Made by a program: the position numbers and the translations under genes
NCBI RefSeq assembly: GCF_000295095.1
Contig: NZ_JH806633.1
Coordinates: 299,025-363,024 of the forward strand
From: Actinomyces timonensis DSM 23838
GTDB taxonomy: Bacteria; Actinomycetota; Actinomycetes; Actinomycetales; Actinomycetaceae
DNA length: 64,000 nt
Reading direction: 5' to 3'
Part shown: in pieces, positions 27,230-35,948 of the stretch
How positions within the stretch are numbered: position 1 is the stretch's first letter
How the letters are laid out: every line of letters starts with the position of its first letter
Notes under the pieces: generated by a model
Seen by the model: the letters and a program-made list of their open reading frames with translations, nothing else
Database searches by the model: none
Told to the model about the DNA's origin: nothing

Positions 27230-28084
27230 TCAGCGCGCCCGTGTCGCCGCCTTCATCGCGGCGACGAATCCGCGCAATTCCGCGCTCATCGCCTCGATGA
27301 CCTCCTTCCGCGCTGCCCCGCCCAGCCCAGCGGCGGCGATCGCCGGGGCGTGGGACTCCACGATCTGGACCGTCGCCGACCCGGAGATCGCGCCATCGGC
27401 GCCCGCCGCGATCGCCTCGGCGACCTGCTCGGGTCGCGAGATGCCGAAGCCGAGCATGACCGGGGCGGCGGCGTCGGCGCGCAGGCGCTCCACCGACTCG
27501 GCGAGCCCCACGGTGGAGGAGGCCCACTCGGTGCCGGTCACCCCCACCCGGGAGACGGCGTAGACGTAGCCGCGTGAGGCCGCCGCCACCGCGTCCAGGG
27601 TCTCGGCTGCGGCCGACGGCGGGGCGATGTAGACGGCGTCGACACCGGCCTCCTCGGCGGCCCGGCTGAAGGCGGCCGACTCGCGGATCGGGACGTCGGG
27701 CAGCAGCACCGAGTCGATGCCGGCCTGCGCGCACTCGGAGTAGAAGCGCTCCAGGCCCATCGCGAAGGGCACGTTGCCGTAGATGAGCATGCCGATGGGC
27801 AGCCACGGGTGGCGCCGGCGCACCCGCTGAACCACTTCCAGGCAGTCCTGGAATCCCACACCCGCGGCCAGGGCCCGCACATGCGCCTTCTGGATCGTGG
27901 GGCCGTCGGCGACCGGGTCGGTGAAGGGCACGCCCAGCTCCAGGGCGTCGGCCCCACCGGCGATGAGCGCCTCGATGACGGCCTCACTGGTGTCCGGGTC
28001 GGGGTCACCCACCATGACGAAGGGGACGAAGGCGCCCTCGCCGCGCTCCTTGAGGGCGGCGAACATCGCAGGATAACGACTCAT
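27230..28084 (-). CDS. trpA: Tryptophan synthase alpha subunit
   Basis: A 284-residue TIM-barrel enzyme that cleaves indole-3-glycerol phosphate to indole and glyceraldehyde-3-phosphate, passing indole to a beta subunit. The ELGVPFTDPVADGPTIQ motif contains the catalytic Asp, and the phosphate-binding region is GFGISRPEQVAEAI with GAISGSATV. Length is slightly above the usual 265-270. It is the last gene of the operon, one base after trpC::trpB. Two beta subunits are encoded upstream and either could be its partner; the fused one is adjacent. Confidence 0.97.
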   Translation of the reverse strand: MSRYPAMFAALKERGEGAFVPFVMVGDPDPDTSEAVIEALIAGGADALELGVPFTDPVADGPTIQKAHVRALAAGVGFQDCLEVVQRVRRRHPWLPIGMLIYGNVPFAMGLERFYSECAQAGIDSVLLPDVPIRESAAFSRAAEEAGVDAVYIAPPSAAAETLDAVAAASRGYVYAVSRVGVTGTEWASSTVGLAESVERLRADAAAPVMLGFGISRPEQVAEAIAAGADGAISGSATVQIVESHAPAIAAAGLGGAARKEVIEAMSAELRGFVAAMKAATRAR

Positions 28085-28085
28085 C

Positions 28086-30389
28086 TCAGAACTCCTTATC
28101 CGGGCCGGCGTCCAGGCTGGTGCCCCTGGCGGCCTTCAGACCCGCGTACTCGGTGCGCTTGCCCATCTGCTCCACCATGCGCGAGGCCCTGGCCACGGCG
28201 CCGTCCGTGGAGACGGAGCCGCCCAGCCTCGCCTGGACCTGGTCGAGATCCTTGTCCCCACGGCCCGACAGGCACACCAGCAGGATCGGGGGCTCCTCGC
28301 CGTCGGGCACCTGGCGGGCCATGGCCAGGACCTGAGCCAGGGCGTGGGCCGACTCCATGGCCGGGATGATCCCCTCGTGGCGCGACAGCAGCCGGAAGGC
28401 CTCGATCGCCTCGTCGTCGCCGATGCCCACGTAGCGGGCCCGGCCGGTGTCCGACAGCCAGGCGTGCTCGGGACCCACACCCGGGTAGTCCAGGCCCGCC
28501 GACACCGAGAAGGACTCCTCGACCTGCCCCTCCGAGGTGCGCATGAGATAGCTGCGCGCCCCGTGGAGGATCCCCACCAGCCCCTTGTTGATGGGGGCGC
28601 CGTGGCGGGACGTGTCCAGACCCTCACCGGCCGGCTCAACCCCGATGAGCTCGACCCCGGGGTCGTCGATGAACTCCGCGAACATGCCGATCGCGTTGGA
28701 GCCACCGCCCACGCAGGCGATGACCGAGTCCGGCAGCCGCCCCGTCAGGCCCAGGACCTGGGCGCGGGCCTCCCGGGAGATGACCCGGTGGTACTCGCGC
28801 ACGATCGTGGGGAAGGGGTGAGGCCCGGCGGCCGTGCCCAGCAGGTAGTGGGTGTCGGCGAAGGAGGCCGTCCAGTCGCGCAGCGCCTCGTTGACGGCGT
28901 CCTTGAGCGTGCCCGCGCCACTGTCCACCGGGACCACCGTGGCGCCCATGAGCTCCATGCGCTCGACATTGGGCGCCTGACGCACGACGTCGGTGGCCCC
29001 CATGTAGATGGTGCAGTCCAGACCCAGCAGGGCGCAGACCATGGCCGTGGCCGTCCCGTGCTGGCCCGCGCCGGTTTCCGCGATGATGCGCCGCTTACCC
29101 ATCCGCTTGGCCAGGAGGGCCTGCCCCAGAACCTGATTGCCCTTGTGAGCGCCCCCATGGACCAGGTCCTCGCGCTTGAGCAGGATACGGGCGTTGCCCT
29201 CCAGCGGGAGGTTGCGCAGCTCGGTGACCGCTGTGGGACGCCCCAGGTAGCGGCTCATGAATGCCTCCAGCTCGGCGGCGAAGGCCGGATCGGCCTGGGC
29301 GTCGATGAAGGCGTCCTCGAGCTGGTCCAGCGCCGGGATGAGCAGCTCGGGCACGAACTGGCCCCCGTAGCCGCCGAAATAGGGATCGAGGCGCGGGTGC
29401 TTCCAACGGCCGTCCGGGTGCGGCGGCGTCGCGGCGGCCTCGGCCAGGCGCTCGCGGCGCAGCGCCGGCGAGACTGGCGAGGCCTCGGGCACCGGGGAGG
29501 CGTCACCGGAGGAGGCGCCCGGCACCGGCACGGCCTCGGCGAGCGCCCGGGCCGCGGAAGCGGCGTCAGCCGAGCCCGACAGGCTCGAGCCGACGAGCAG
29601 CGCGTCCACGATGCCAGCCAGGCGCCGGACATCGCCGGGCCCATGAACCCCGGACTCGCCGACGAGGACCGCGCCGGCCGGGGCCAGGGGCGCCATCTCC
29701 TCGGTGCGCGCGAGGTCCGTGGCCAGCGTGCGCAGGTCGCGGTTGTTGATGCCGATGACCCGCGCTCCCAGGGCGGCTGCCCGGCTCATCTCCTCGGGGG
29801 TGGAGACCTCGGTGAGCACGCTCATCCCCAGCGAGGCCGCCAGTCCCGCCAGTTCCCGGTAGACGTCGTCGGGCACGACGGAGAGCATGAGGAGGATCGC
29901 GTCCGCCCCCAGGTGGCGGGCCGCGAGCACCTGCACGGCATCGACGATGAAGTCCTTGCACAGGACGGGCTGGTCCACCGCCGCGCGCACCCTCGCCAGG
30001 TCCTCGTAGTCGCCGTTGAAGCGGTCGGGCTCGGTGAGCACGGAGATCGCCGCCGCGTGGGGCGCGTAGGCCGAGGCCAGCGCGGCGGGGTCGTAGTCGG
30101 CGCGGATCGAGCCGAGCGACGGCGAGGCCGCCTTGCACTCCATGATGATCGCCGGGCGCGGGCTCGCGGACGGGCCCGTGCGGCGCCGCAGGGCCTCCTC
30201 GAAGGAGCGCTCGGAGCGCGGCAGGGCCGCGGCCTGGAGGTGCCCGAAGCGCTCGCGCAGCTCGGGCAGGCGCTCGCGCCGTGCGGCCACGATCGCGTCG
30301 AGCACGGTGCCGGTGGCCATGAGGCGCTCCTCGATCGGCGCGCGCTCGGGGCGCGGCGCCGCGCCCGGCGTGGTTGGTCCGGCGCTCAT
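28086..30389 (-). CDS. trpCB: Fused indole-3-glycerol phosphate synthase / tryptophan synthase beta (TrpC::TrpB)
   Basis: A 767-residue two-domain enzyme. Residues ~25-290 are Trp[54 protein letters not shown] and [10 protein letters not shown] match indole-glycerol-phosphate synthase and resemble the enteric TrpC(F) type closely. A Pro/Ala/Ser linker (~290-330) joins a complete TrpB domain with the PLP lysine in [13 protein letters not shown], the catalytic Glu in [11 protein letters not shown], and the PLP phosphate loop [10 protein letters not shown]. The fusion places the enzyme making indole-glycerol phosphate on the subunit that uses indole, with TrpA beside it. It replaces the TrpF domain of enteric TrpCF. 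The start overlaps the trpD stop (ATGA). Confidence 0.95.
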   Translation of the reverse strand: MSAGPTTPGAAPRPERAPIEERLMATGTVLDAIVAARRERLPELRERFGHLQAAALPRSERSFEEALRRRTGPSASPRPAIIMECKAASPSLGSIRADYDPAALASAYAPHAAAISVLTEPDRFNGDYEDLARVRAAVDQPVLCKDFIVDAVQVLAARHLGADAILLMLSVVPDDVYRELAGLAASLGMSVLTEVSTPEEMSRAAALGARVIGINNRDLRTLATDLARTEEMAPLAPAGAVLVGESGVHGPGDVRRLAGIVDALLVGSSLSGSADAASAARALAEAVPVPGASSGDASPVPEASPVSPALRRERLAEAAATPPHPDGRWKHPRLDPYFGGYGGQFVPELLIPALDQLEDAFIDAQADPAFAAELEAFMSRYLGRPTAVTELRNLPLEGNARILLKREDLVHGGAHKGNQVLGQALLAKRMGKRRIIAETGAGQHGTATAMVCALLGLDCTIYMGATDVVRQAPNVERMELMGATVVPVDSGAGTLKDAVNEALRDWTASFADTHYLLGTAAGPHPFPTIVREYHRVISREARAQVLGLTGRLPDSVIACVGGGSNAIGMFAEFIDDPGVELIGVEPAGEGLDTSRHGAPINKGLVGILHGARSYLMRTSEGQVEESFSVSAGLDYPGVGPEHAWLSDTGRARYVGIGDDEAIEAFRLLSRHEGIIPAMESAHALAQVLAMARQVPDGEEPPILLVCLSGRGDKDLDQVQARLGGSVSTDGAVARASRMVEQMGKRTEYAGLKAARGTSLDAGPDKEF

Positions 30390-31510
30390 GCCCGCTCCTC
30401 GCTCTCGGCGCCCGCCTCGCCCGCCTGCCCGGCCCGCGCCGCCAGCTGCGCCGCGGTGGTCATGGACTCCAGGTGCGCTCCCGCCGCGCCCGAGGCGAGC
30501 TGCTCCAGGGCCATGCGAGTGCCGTCGGCCAGGTTGTCCGCCGGGCCCGCCAGGTAGAGGAGGGCGCCGGCGTTGACGGCGATGGCGTCGCGGTGCGCGG
30601 GCTCGCCCCGCCCCGCGAGCGCCTCGCGCAGGGCGCGCGCGTTCTCGGCGGCCTCCCCGCCCAGGATGTCCGTCAGCTCCCAGGTGCCCACCCCGAGGTC
30701 GGCGGGGGTGACCTCATAGGCCTTGACCCCGCGGGGGGTGGCCTCGCGCACGAGGGTGGTCCCGTGGACGGCGATCTCGTCGGTGCCGGCCCCGTGGACG
30801 ATGAGGGCGCGCTTGCGGCCCAGCTTGACCATGGACTCGGCGATCATGTCGAGCATCGCGGGGTCCCACACGCCCATGAGCTGGTAGGTCAAGTGCGCGG
30901 GGTTGAGCAGGGGGCCGAGCACGTTGAAGATCGTGGGCGTGGCCAGGGCCTTGCGGATCGGCGCCACATGCTTCATCGCCGGGTGGTAGGCCTGGGCGAA
31001 CAGGAACGTGAAATGGTCGCGCGCGAGCAGATCGACGGCCTGCTTCGCCGTCACGTCCAGGGGCAGGCCCAGGGCGGCGACGACGTCGGCCGCCCCCGTC
31101 TTGGAAGACACCGCGCGGTTGCCGTGCTTGGCCACGGAGATCCCCATTGACGCGGCGACGAGCCCGGCCGCGGTGGAGATGTTGATCGTGCCGACGCCGT
31201 CGCCCCCTGTGCCCACGACGTCGACGAGCGGGAAGGCCACGGCGGGGAAGGGACGCGCGGCCTCACGGAAGGCGCTCGCGGCCCCGGCGACCTCGTCGGC
31301 GGTCTCGCCGCGCGAGTGCAGGGCGGCGAGCAGGGCGGCGGTCTCGGCCTCGGAGAGGTCCCCCGCGCCGAGCGCGGCGAAGACGATGCCGGTCTCCTCG
31401 CGGCTGAGCCGGCGGCCCTGGATGACCTCGCGCAGGAGGCGGTGGGCGTCCTCGGCGTCGGCGACGGCGGGGGCTGGCTCCGGGGCGGTGGTGGGCTCTG
31501 GCGTGGTCAT
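30386..31510 (-). CDS. trpD: Anthranilate phosphoribosyltransferase
   Basis: A 374-residue enzyme that transfers phosphoribose from PRPP to anthranilate. The PRPP-binding loop [20 protein letters not shown] and the [20 protein letters not shown] motif are conserved, as are [17 protein letters not shown] and [11 protein letters not shown]. It is a free-standing TrpD, not fused to TrpG as in E. coli, with a ~25-residue Pro/Glu/Ala extension at the N-terminus. The ATG at 31510 overlaps the trpG stop as ATGA, and its own stop overlaps trpC::trpB, so the three are translationally coupled. Confidence 0.97.
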   Translation of the reverse strand: MTTPEPTTAPEPAPAVADAEDAHRLLREVIQGRRLSREETGIVFAALGAGDLSEAETAALLAALHSRGETADEVAGAASAFREAARPFPAVAFPLVDVVGTGGDGVGTINISTAAGLVAASMGISVAKHGNRAVSSKTGAADVVAALGLPLDVTAKQAVDLLARDHFTFLFAQAYHPAMKHVAPIRKALATPTIFNVLGPLLNPAHLTYQLMGVWDPAMLDMIAESMVKLGRKRALIVHGAGTDEIAVHGTTLVREATPRGVKAYEVTPADLGVGTWELTDILGGEAAENARALREALAGRGEPAHRDAIAVNAGALLYLAGPADNLADGTRMALEQLASGAAGAHLESMTTAAQLAARAGQAGEAGAESEERA

Positions 31511-32214
31511 CGGCTCTCTCCTGTGGGCGTGGCGGTGGTCGTGGTCAGTCCGGCGATGAGCGCCCGCAGGATCGCGGGACCGGCCGGTGTGAGGATGGAC
31601 TCGGGGTGGAACTGGAGGCCGACGGCGGGCCGGTGGCGGTGCCGGGCGGCCATGACGATCCCGGCAGTGGCGGCAGGGCCAGCAGCGCTGGCGGTGCCGC
31701 TCGCGCCGTCGCTGGCCTCGGCGGCAGCGCTGGTGCGCGCCAGGCACACCAGCTCCTCAGGAAGGTCCCGCGCGCCGAGCGAGTGGTAGCGGGCCACGTC
31801 GAGGGGCCCGCCGTCGAGGACGGCGAAGGCGGCGTCGGCGCGCCCGGCGTCGGTGACCTCCACACGGGTGGAGCGGCCATGGACCGGCTCGACCCTCCCC
31901 ACGCTCCCGCCGTAGGCCTCGACGATGGCCTGGAAGCCCAGGCAGATCCCCAGCGTCGGCAGGCCCTGCTCCAGGGCGGCGCCCAGGACCTCCATCATGC
32001 AGCCCGCCTGCCGGGGGTGCCCGGGTCCGGGAGAGAGGATGAGGGCGGGGCGCTGGCCCGCGGCGGCCTCCTGCGGCGTCGGCTCGAGGGCGGCCAGGAC
32101 GGCGCGGGCGGGCGCGGTGTTGCGGTAGACCTCGGTGGTCACGCCCAGCATCGCGAGCTGGTCGACGAGGTTGTAGACGAAGGAATCACGGTTGTCCAGC
32201 AGGATGACGCGCAT
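31507..32214 (-). CDS. trpG: Anthranilate synthase glutamine amidotransferase subunit
   Basis: A 235-residue class I glutamine amidotransferase that supplies ammonia to TrpE. The nucleophile Cys lies in GICLGFQAIVEAYGG, the catalytic His-Glu in LQFHPESILT, and the oxyanion strand in LSPGPGHPRQAG. An Ala/Ser/Thr insertion near residues 170-190 makes it longer than most TrpG proteins. It starts one base after trpE, on the same strand, and overlaps trpD. Confidence 0.96.
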   Translation of the reverse strand: MRVILLDNRDSFVYNLVDQLAMLGVTTEVYRNTAPARAVLAALEPTPQEAAAGQRPALILSPGPGHPRQAGCMMEVLGAALEQGLPTLGICLGFQAIVEAYGGSVGRVEPVHGRSTRVEVTDAGRADAAFAVLDGGPLDVARYHSLGARDLPEELVCLARTSAAAEASDGASGTASAAGPAATAGIVMAARHRHRPAVGLQFHPESILTPAGPAILRALIAGLTTTTATPTGESR

Positions 32215-32215
32215 C

Positions 32216-33934
32216 TCAGGCCTCCCCGGTCTCGATGATGAGCTCGGCGCCCCGCGCGGCCGCCACGGCCGCCAGCACGGCGCTGGCCTTGTGAACGGTC
32301 TCGGCCGCCTCGGCCGACGGATCGGAGGCCCCGACGACGCCCGCGCCGGCCTGCACGAGCGCGCGCCCGCCGGTGACGAAGGCCGAGCGGATGACGATGC
32401 AGGTGTCGAGCTCGCCGTCGCCGCGCAGGTAGCCGACCGAGCCGCCGTAGGAGCCGCGCCGGATGCCCTCGGCCTCGCGGATGAGCTCGGCGGCCCGCAG
32501 CTTCGGCGCGCCGGTGAGGGTGCCCATCGTCATCGAGGCGCGGAAGGCGTCCAGGGGGTCCAGGCCCTCGGCGAGGCGACCGCTGACCTCCGAGACCAGG
32601 TGCATGACGCGGCTGTAGCGGTCCACGCGCAGCAGGTCTCGCACCTGCCGGGTTCCCGGGGCGCTGACACGGGCGACGTCGTTGCGAGCCAGGTCCACGA
32701 GCATGACGTGCTCGGCGACCTCCTTGGCATCCGTGCGCAGCTCCAGCTCCAGTCGCGTGTCCCTCTCATGGTCCACCGAGCCGTCCGGGGCCAGCCCCCG
32801 GGGGCGGGTGCCCGCGATCGGCCGGATCGCCACCTCGCCGGTGGCCGCCGAATGCAGCAGGGCGGACTCCGGGGAGGCGCCCAGCAGCTCGAAGCCCGGC
32901 GCCGCCACATAGAACATGTAGGGGCTCGGGTTGGCCTCGCGCAGCGCGTGGTACGCCGCCAGCGCGTCCGGGCAGTCGATCGTGAAGGCCCGCGAGGGGA
33001 CCACCTGGTAGACGTCCCCGGCGCGGATCGACTCCTGGAGCCCCGCGACGAGCGCCGCGAAGTCGCGGTCGGAGATGCTCGGAACGGCGCGCGCCACCGG
33101 GCGGGCGCCCTCCGCGCTGGGCACGGGCGCGGGGCGCTCCGCGCCGGCCGGGGCCGCGGGCTCGGCGGCGTCGATGACGGCGGCCAGCTCATCGAGGCGT
33201 ATCGCGAGATCATCGCCGTCCACGCTCGCGCCCACCAGCGTCGCCTCGCCCGTGGGGTGATCGACGACGAGGAGGATGCGCGCCGCGTAGAACAAGTAGT
33301 CCGGGCAGGTGTTGGGCCCCTCGGCCACCGGCGGCAGCTGCTCGAAGCCCGCCAGGTAGTCGAAGGCGAACACCCCCGCGACGAGCGGCAGGTGCGGATG
33401 GTCCACCTCCTGGGCGGCGAGCACCCGAAGCGGCTCGATCGTCGAGGGGGCCGCCAGCCTCTCGCGCTCCTCCATCCCGGCGTCGTCGGCCGGCGCGGGG
33501 ATCCGCACCGCCAGGCGGCCCGGGGCCTCCTCGACGACGCGGTCGGCCAGGGCGGCGCCCACGCGCGCCACGGCGGCCTCGCCGTCGGGCCTGGCCTGCT
33601 CCAGTGCCTCGATGACCACCCGGTCACCCTCGCAGGTGAGCCGCGCGCTCGCCTCGAGCATGAGGACCGTCGTGCGCGAGGACCCGGTGGTGATGTCCGC
33701 GCTCTCCAGCAGGGCGACGTCCACCGGCCGGCGGGGCCCGCCCGCGCTGGCCGCGCTGTCCGTGGTGGTGGCGATCGCGCCCGCCGCCGCCAGGCGCTCC
33801 ACGAGGGCGCCGGAATCCAGCGGGTAGCGGACACGCCGGGTGAGGACCACCGGCGCCGCCGCGCCCTCTGGTCCGGCCGCCCCTGCCGGTCCTGCTGGCC
33901 CGGCGGCCGGGGCGGCTGTCGTCTCGCTTCTCAT
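32216..33934 (-). CDS. trpE: Anthranilate synthase component I
   Basis: A 572-residue chorismate-binding enzyme that makes anthranilate with TrpG. The LLESADITTGSS segment near residues 77-88 matches the LLES tryptophan feedback site. The C-terminal chorismate domain shows PSPYMFY, IAGTRPRGLAPDGSVDHERD, MLVDLARNDVARVS, MTMGTLTGAPKLRA and GGSVGYLRGDGELDTCIVIR. The long form and the LLESADI and HPHLPLVAGVFAFDYLAGFE segments look like the enterobacterial/coryneform type rather than the short actinobacterial TrpE. A good ribosome site (GAGGAG) precedes the ATG. It follows the first trpB by 58 bp. Confidence 0.96.
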   Translation of the reverse strand: MRSETTAAPAAGPAGPAGAAGPEGAAAPVVLTRRVRYPLDSGALVERLAAAGAIATTTDSAASAGGPRRPVDVALLESADITTGSSRTTVLMLEASARLTCEGDRVVIEALEQARPDGEAAVARVGAALADRVVEEAPGRLAVRIPAPADDAGMEERERLAAPSTIEPLRVLAAQEVDHPHLPLVAGVFAFDYLAGFEQLPPVAEGPNTCPDYLFYAARILLVVDHPTGEATLVGASVDGDDLAIRLDELAAVIDAAEPAAPAGAERPAPVPSAEGARPVARAVPSISDRDFAALVAGLQESIRAGDVYQVVPSRAFTIDCPDALAAYHALREANPSPYMFYVAAPGFELLGASPESALLHSAATGEVAIRPIAGTRPRGLAPDGSVDHERDTRLELELRTDAKEVAEHVMLVDLARNDVARVSAPGTRQVRDLLRVDRYSRVMHLVSEVSGRLAEGLDPLDAFRASMTMGTLTGAPKLRAAELIREAEGIRRGSYGGSVGYLRGDGELDTCIVIRSAFVTGGRALVQAGAGVVGASDPSAEAAETVHKASAVLAAVAAARGAELIIETGEA

Positions 33935-33992
33935 GCTGCGCTCCTCATCGTTCCCTCTCGCTCGTCAACGTTCCTCGTCATCGGCGGCGCGG

Positions 33993-35303
33993 TCAGGACA
34001 GGTGCTCGCGAACCTCGTGCATGTCCTTGTCCCCGCGCCCGGAGAGGTTGACCAGCAGCAGCATCTCCTCGGCCTCGCCGGCCGCCTCGCGCTCGCGGGC
34101 GATCCGCAGGGCCTCGGCGATGGCGTGGGAGGACTCCATGGCGGGGATGATGCCCTCGGACCGGGACAGCTCCCGGAAGGCGGCCAGGGCGTCGTCGTCG
34201 GTGATGCCGACGTACCGGGCGCGGCCGGTGTCGGCCAGGTGCGCGTGCTCGGGGCCCACGGAGGGGTAGTCGAGGCCGGCGGAGATGGAGTGCGAGGGAA
34301 GGACCGCGCCGCCGTCGTCGAGCATGACGTAGGAGCGGGTGCCGTGGAGGATGCCGGTGCGGCCCGCGCAGATGGGGGCGCCGTGGAGGGTGGTGTCCAG
34401 GCCCTTGCCCGCGGGCTCGACGCCGATGAGCTCGACGTCGTCGCCCAGGTACTCGCTGAAGGCGCCGATGGCGTTGGAGCCCCCGCCCACGCAGGCGATG
34501 ACGGCGTCCGGGAGGCGGCCATAGCGCGCGAGCGCCTGGGCGCGGGACTCGACGGAGATGACCGACTGGAAGTAGCGCACGATCGTGGGGAAGGGGTGGG
34601 GGCCGGTGGCCGAGCCCAGGATGTAGGCGGTGGACTCCAGGCGCTCGCACCACTGCGTCAGGGCGGTGTCGACGGCGTCCTTGAGTCCCTGCGCGCCGGT
34701 GGTGACGGGCACGACCGTTGCGCCCATGAGCTCCATGCGCTCGACGTTGGGGCGCTGGCGCTCGACGTCGTGGGCGCCCATGTAGATCGTGCACTCCAGG
34801 CCCAGCAGGGCGGCGACCATGGCGGTGGCGGTGCCGTGCTGGCCGGCGCCGGTCTCCGCGATGAGGCGGGTCTTGCCCATGCGCTTGGCCAGGAGCGCCT
34901 GCCCGAGCGCGTTGTTGCCCTTGTGGGCGCCGCCGTGGACGAGGTCCTCGCGCTTGAGGACGATGCGGGTGCCGGGCCGCGAGAGGTTGCGGCACTCGTA
35001 CAGGGGGGTGGGGCGGCCGAGGTAGCCCTCGCGCAGGTCGTCGAGCTCGGCGAGGAAGGCGGGGTCGGCGACGGCCTCGGTGTAGGCGGCCTCGAGCTCG
35101 TCGAGCGCGGGCAGGAGGAAGTCGGGGACCTCCTGGCCACCGAAGCGCCCGAAGAAGGCGGGCAGGAGGGTGTCTCGGGGAATGTCGGCGCCGGGAGCGG
35201 GGGCCGTGTAGCCGGGGGCGTCGGGGCCGAGGGGGCCGGTGGGGACGCGGCTGGCGGTGGGGGCGGCGCCGGGGAGGGCCTGGGAGGAGTCTGCGGTGCT
35301 CAT
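33993..35303 (-). CDS. trpB: Tryptophan synthase beta subunit, free-standing copy
   Basis: A 436-residue second tryptophan synthase beta chain, first structural gene of the operon. The PLP lysine lies in [13 protein letters not shown], the catalytic Glu in [11 protein letters not shown], and the PLP loop in [16 protein letters not shown]. It is related to but clearly distinct from the TrpB half of the fusion (for example [13 protein letters not shown] versus [13 protein letters not shown]). Both copies look catalytically complete. The ATG at 35303 has a ribosome site (AAGGAAAG); an in-frame ATG at 35333 is the alternative. Its place directly behind the leader peptide means attenuation would control it with the rest. 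Confidence 0.95.
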   Translation of the reverse strand: MSTADSSQALPGAAPTASRVPTGPLGPDAPGYTAPAPGADIPRDTLLPAFFGRFGGQEVPDFLLPALDELEAAYTEAVADPAFLAELDDLREGYLGRPTPLYECRNLSRPGTRIVLKREDLVHGGAHKGNNALGQALLAKRMGKTRLIAETGAGQHGTATAMVAALLGLECTIYMGAHDVERQRPNVERMELMGATVVPVTTGAQGLKDAVDTALTQWCERLESTAYILGSATGPHPFPTIVRYFQSVISVESRAQALARYGRLPDAVIACVGGGSNAIGAFSEYLGDDVELIGVEPAGKGLDTTLHGAPICAGRTGILHGTRSYVMLDDGGAVLPSHSISAGLDYPSVGPEHAHLADTGRARYVGITDDDALAAFRELSRSEGIIPAMESSHAIAEALRIAREREAAGEAEEMLLLVNLSGRGDKDMHEVREHLS

Positions 35304-35339
35304 GGGGGGCTCTTTCCTTGGAGGGTTGGTCATGCTCTC

Positions 35340-35436
35340 AAGGCGGGCCCGGGGCTTCGCGCGCTCTCGCGCCCGCCTTCGCGGCGAGCGGGGCGTCGGG
35401 TACGACGTGTCAGTGGCTCGCCCTCAGGGGAGCCAC
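35340..35436 (-). promoter_or_regulatory. trp attenuator region with alternative hairpins
   Basis: On the transcript three mutually dependent pairings are visible. A 1:2 hairpin covers the Trp codons and leader stop (GTGGCT/AGCCAC with CCC/GGG inside, 35413-35436). A 2:3 pairing joins GGCGAG (35422-35417) to CTCGCC (35388-35383). A later stem AAGGCGGG/CCCGCCTT joins 35379-35372 to 35347-35340. The last lacks a U-run, so whether it terminates is uncertain. Confidence 0.6.
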
Positions 35437-35465
35437 CACCAGCAGCGGGTGCGCGTCGTCGTCAT
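35424..35465 (-). CDS. trpL: trp leader peptide with three Trp codons
   Basis: A 13-residue reading frame, MTTTRTRCWWWLP, with three consecutive TGG codons, lies about 120 nt before trpB. Such runs are the hallmark of trp attenuation: ribosomes stall on the Trp codons when charged tRNA-Trp is scarce and alter the folding of the leader RNA. The ATG is 7 nt after a TAGCGT -10 box, so the message is probably leaderless and translation starts at its first codon. The third Trp codon and the stop lie inside the first hairpin, as expected. It is too short for ordinary gene finders. Confidence 0.85.
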   Translation of the reverse strand: MTTTRTRCWWWLP

Positions 35466-35472
35466 GGCGCAC

Positions 35473-35502
35473 ACGCTAGGGGAGCGGCGAGCCCGCCGCC
35501 AA
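35473..35502 (-). promoter_or_regulatory. trp operon promoter
   Basis: Minus-strand TTGGCG (35502-35497), an 18-nt spacer, and TAGCGT (35478-35473) form the promoter. The -10 ends 7 nt before the trpL ATG. Confidence 0.65.
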
Positions 35503-35533
35503 ATCCCACGTGGCGGCGCTCATATCGTGGGAT
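35503..35533. promoter_or_regulatory. Inverted repeat next to the trp -35
   Basis: ATCCCACG (35503-35510) and CGTGGGAT (35526-35533) form an 8-bp inverted repeat that touches the trp -35 box. This is operator-like, perhaps for a repressor or LysR-type regulator; the protein is not identified. Confidence 0.5.
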
Positions 35534-35556
35534 GAGGGGGAGGGGGTGACTGCTGA

Positions 35557-35628
35557 TGTCGCGGTATTGTGGCACTGTGCTCATGTCGCAATAAGGTGAC
35601 ATTGAATGGACGTCACGATAGTATGACA
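35557..35628 (+). promoter_or_regulatory. Triple operator and promoter of hipBA
   Basis: Three palindromes of form TGTCRC-N6-GTGACA occur at 35557-35574, 35584-35601 and 35611-35628, spaced exactly 27 bp. The second overlaps the -35 (GTGACA, 35596-35601) and the third overlaps the -10 (TAGTAT, 35619-35624), which lies 17 nt on and 6 nt before the GTG start. Binding by HipB would block the promoter. Confidence 0.75.
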
Positions 35629-35630
35629 TC

Positions 35631-35948
35631 GTGAGCGATGCGATTCTGACGATCGGAGATCTGGGTGCCGCCATCGTGCGGGCTCGTCAGCATCGTGGTC
35701 TGACGCAGGCACGACTGGCTCAACAAGCCGGGGTCTCCCGGCAGTGGGTGAGCGAGGTCGAGGCGGGCAAGCGCGCGGGTGTCGAGTTCTCCTCAGTGTT
35801 GAGAGTCGCGCGTGTGCTGGGGCTGGCGTTGGCGCTCACGCCCCGTGATGACGCGAGGAGTGGAGGGGCGCTGAATGCCCCTTCGCGCGGTGCTCAAGCG
35901 GATGGTTGGGATGCTGAGGCGCACCTGCGTGGGCTGGGGGTCCTATGA
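35631..35948 (+). CDS. hipB: HipB-type antitoxin, XRE-family regulator
   Basis: A 105-residue antitoxin and repressor. Residues ~12-68 form an XRE/Cro helix-turn-helix (GAAIVRARQHRGLTQARLAQ, then AGVSRQWVSEVEAGKRAG). The C-terminal ~35 residues are flexible and probably contact HipA. The GTG start follows the TAGTAT box by 6 nt, giving a leaderless mRNA. Its stop overlaps hipA (ATGA), the classic antitoxin-toxin arrangement. Autoregulation through the three upstream operators is expected for the family and supported by their placement over the promoter. Confidence 0.9.
   Translation: MSDAILTIGDLGAAIVRARQHRGLTQARLAQQAGVSRQWVSEVEAGKRAGVEFSSVLRVARVLGLALALTPRDDARSGGALNAPSRGAQADGWDAEAHLRGLGVL

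Noticed and set aside
28344-30557. 737-codon plus-strand frame
   Set aside because: It is antisense to trpC::trpB and shows the repetitive composition of a shadow frame.
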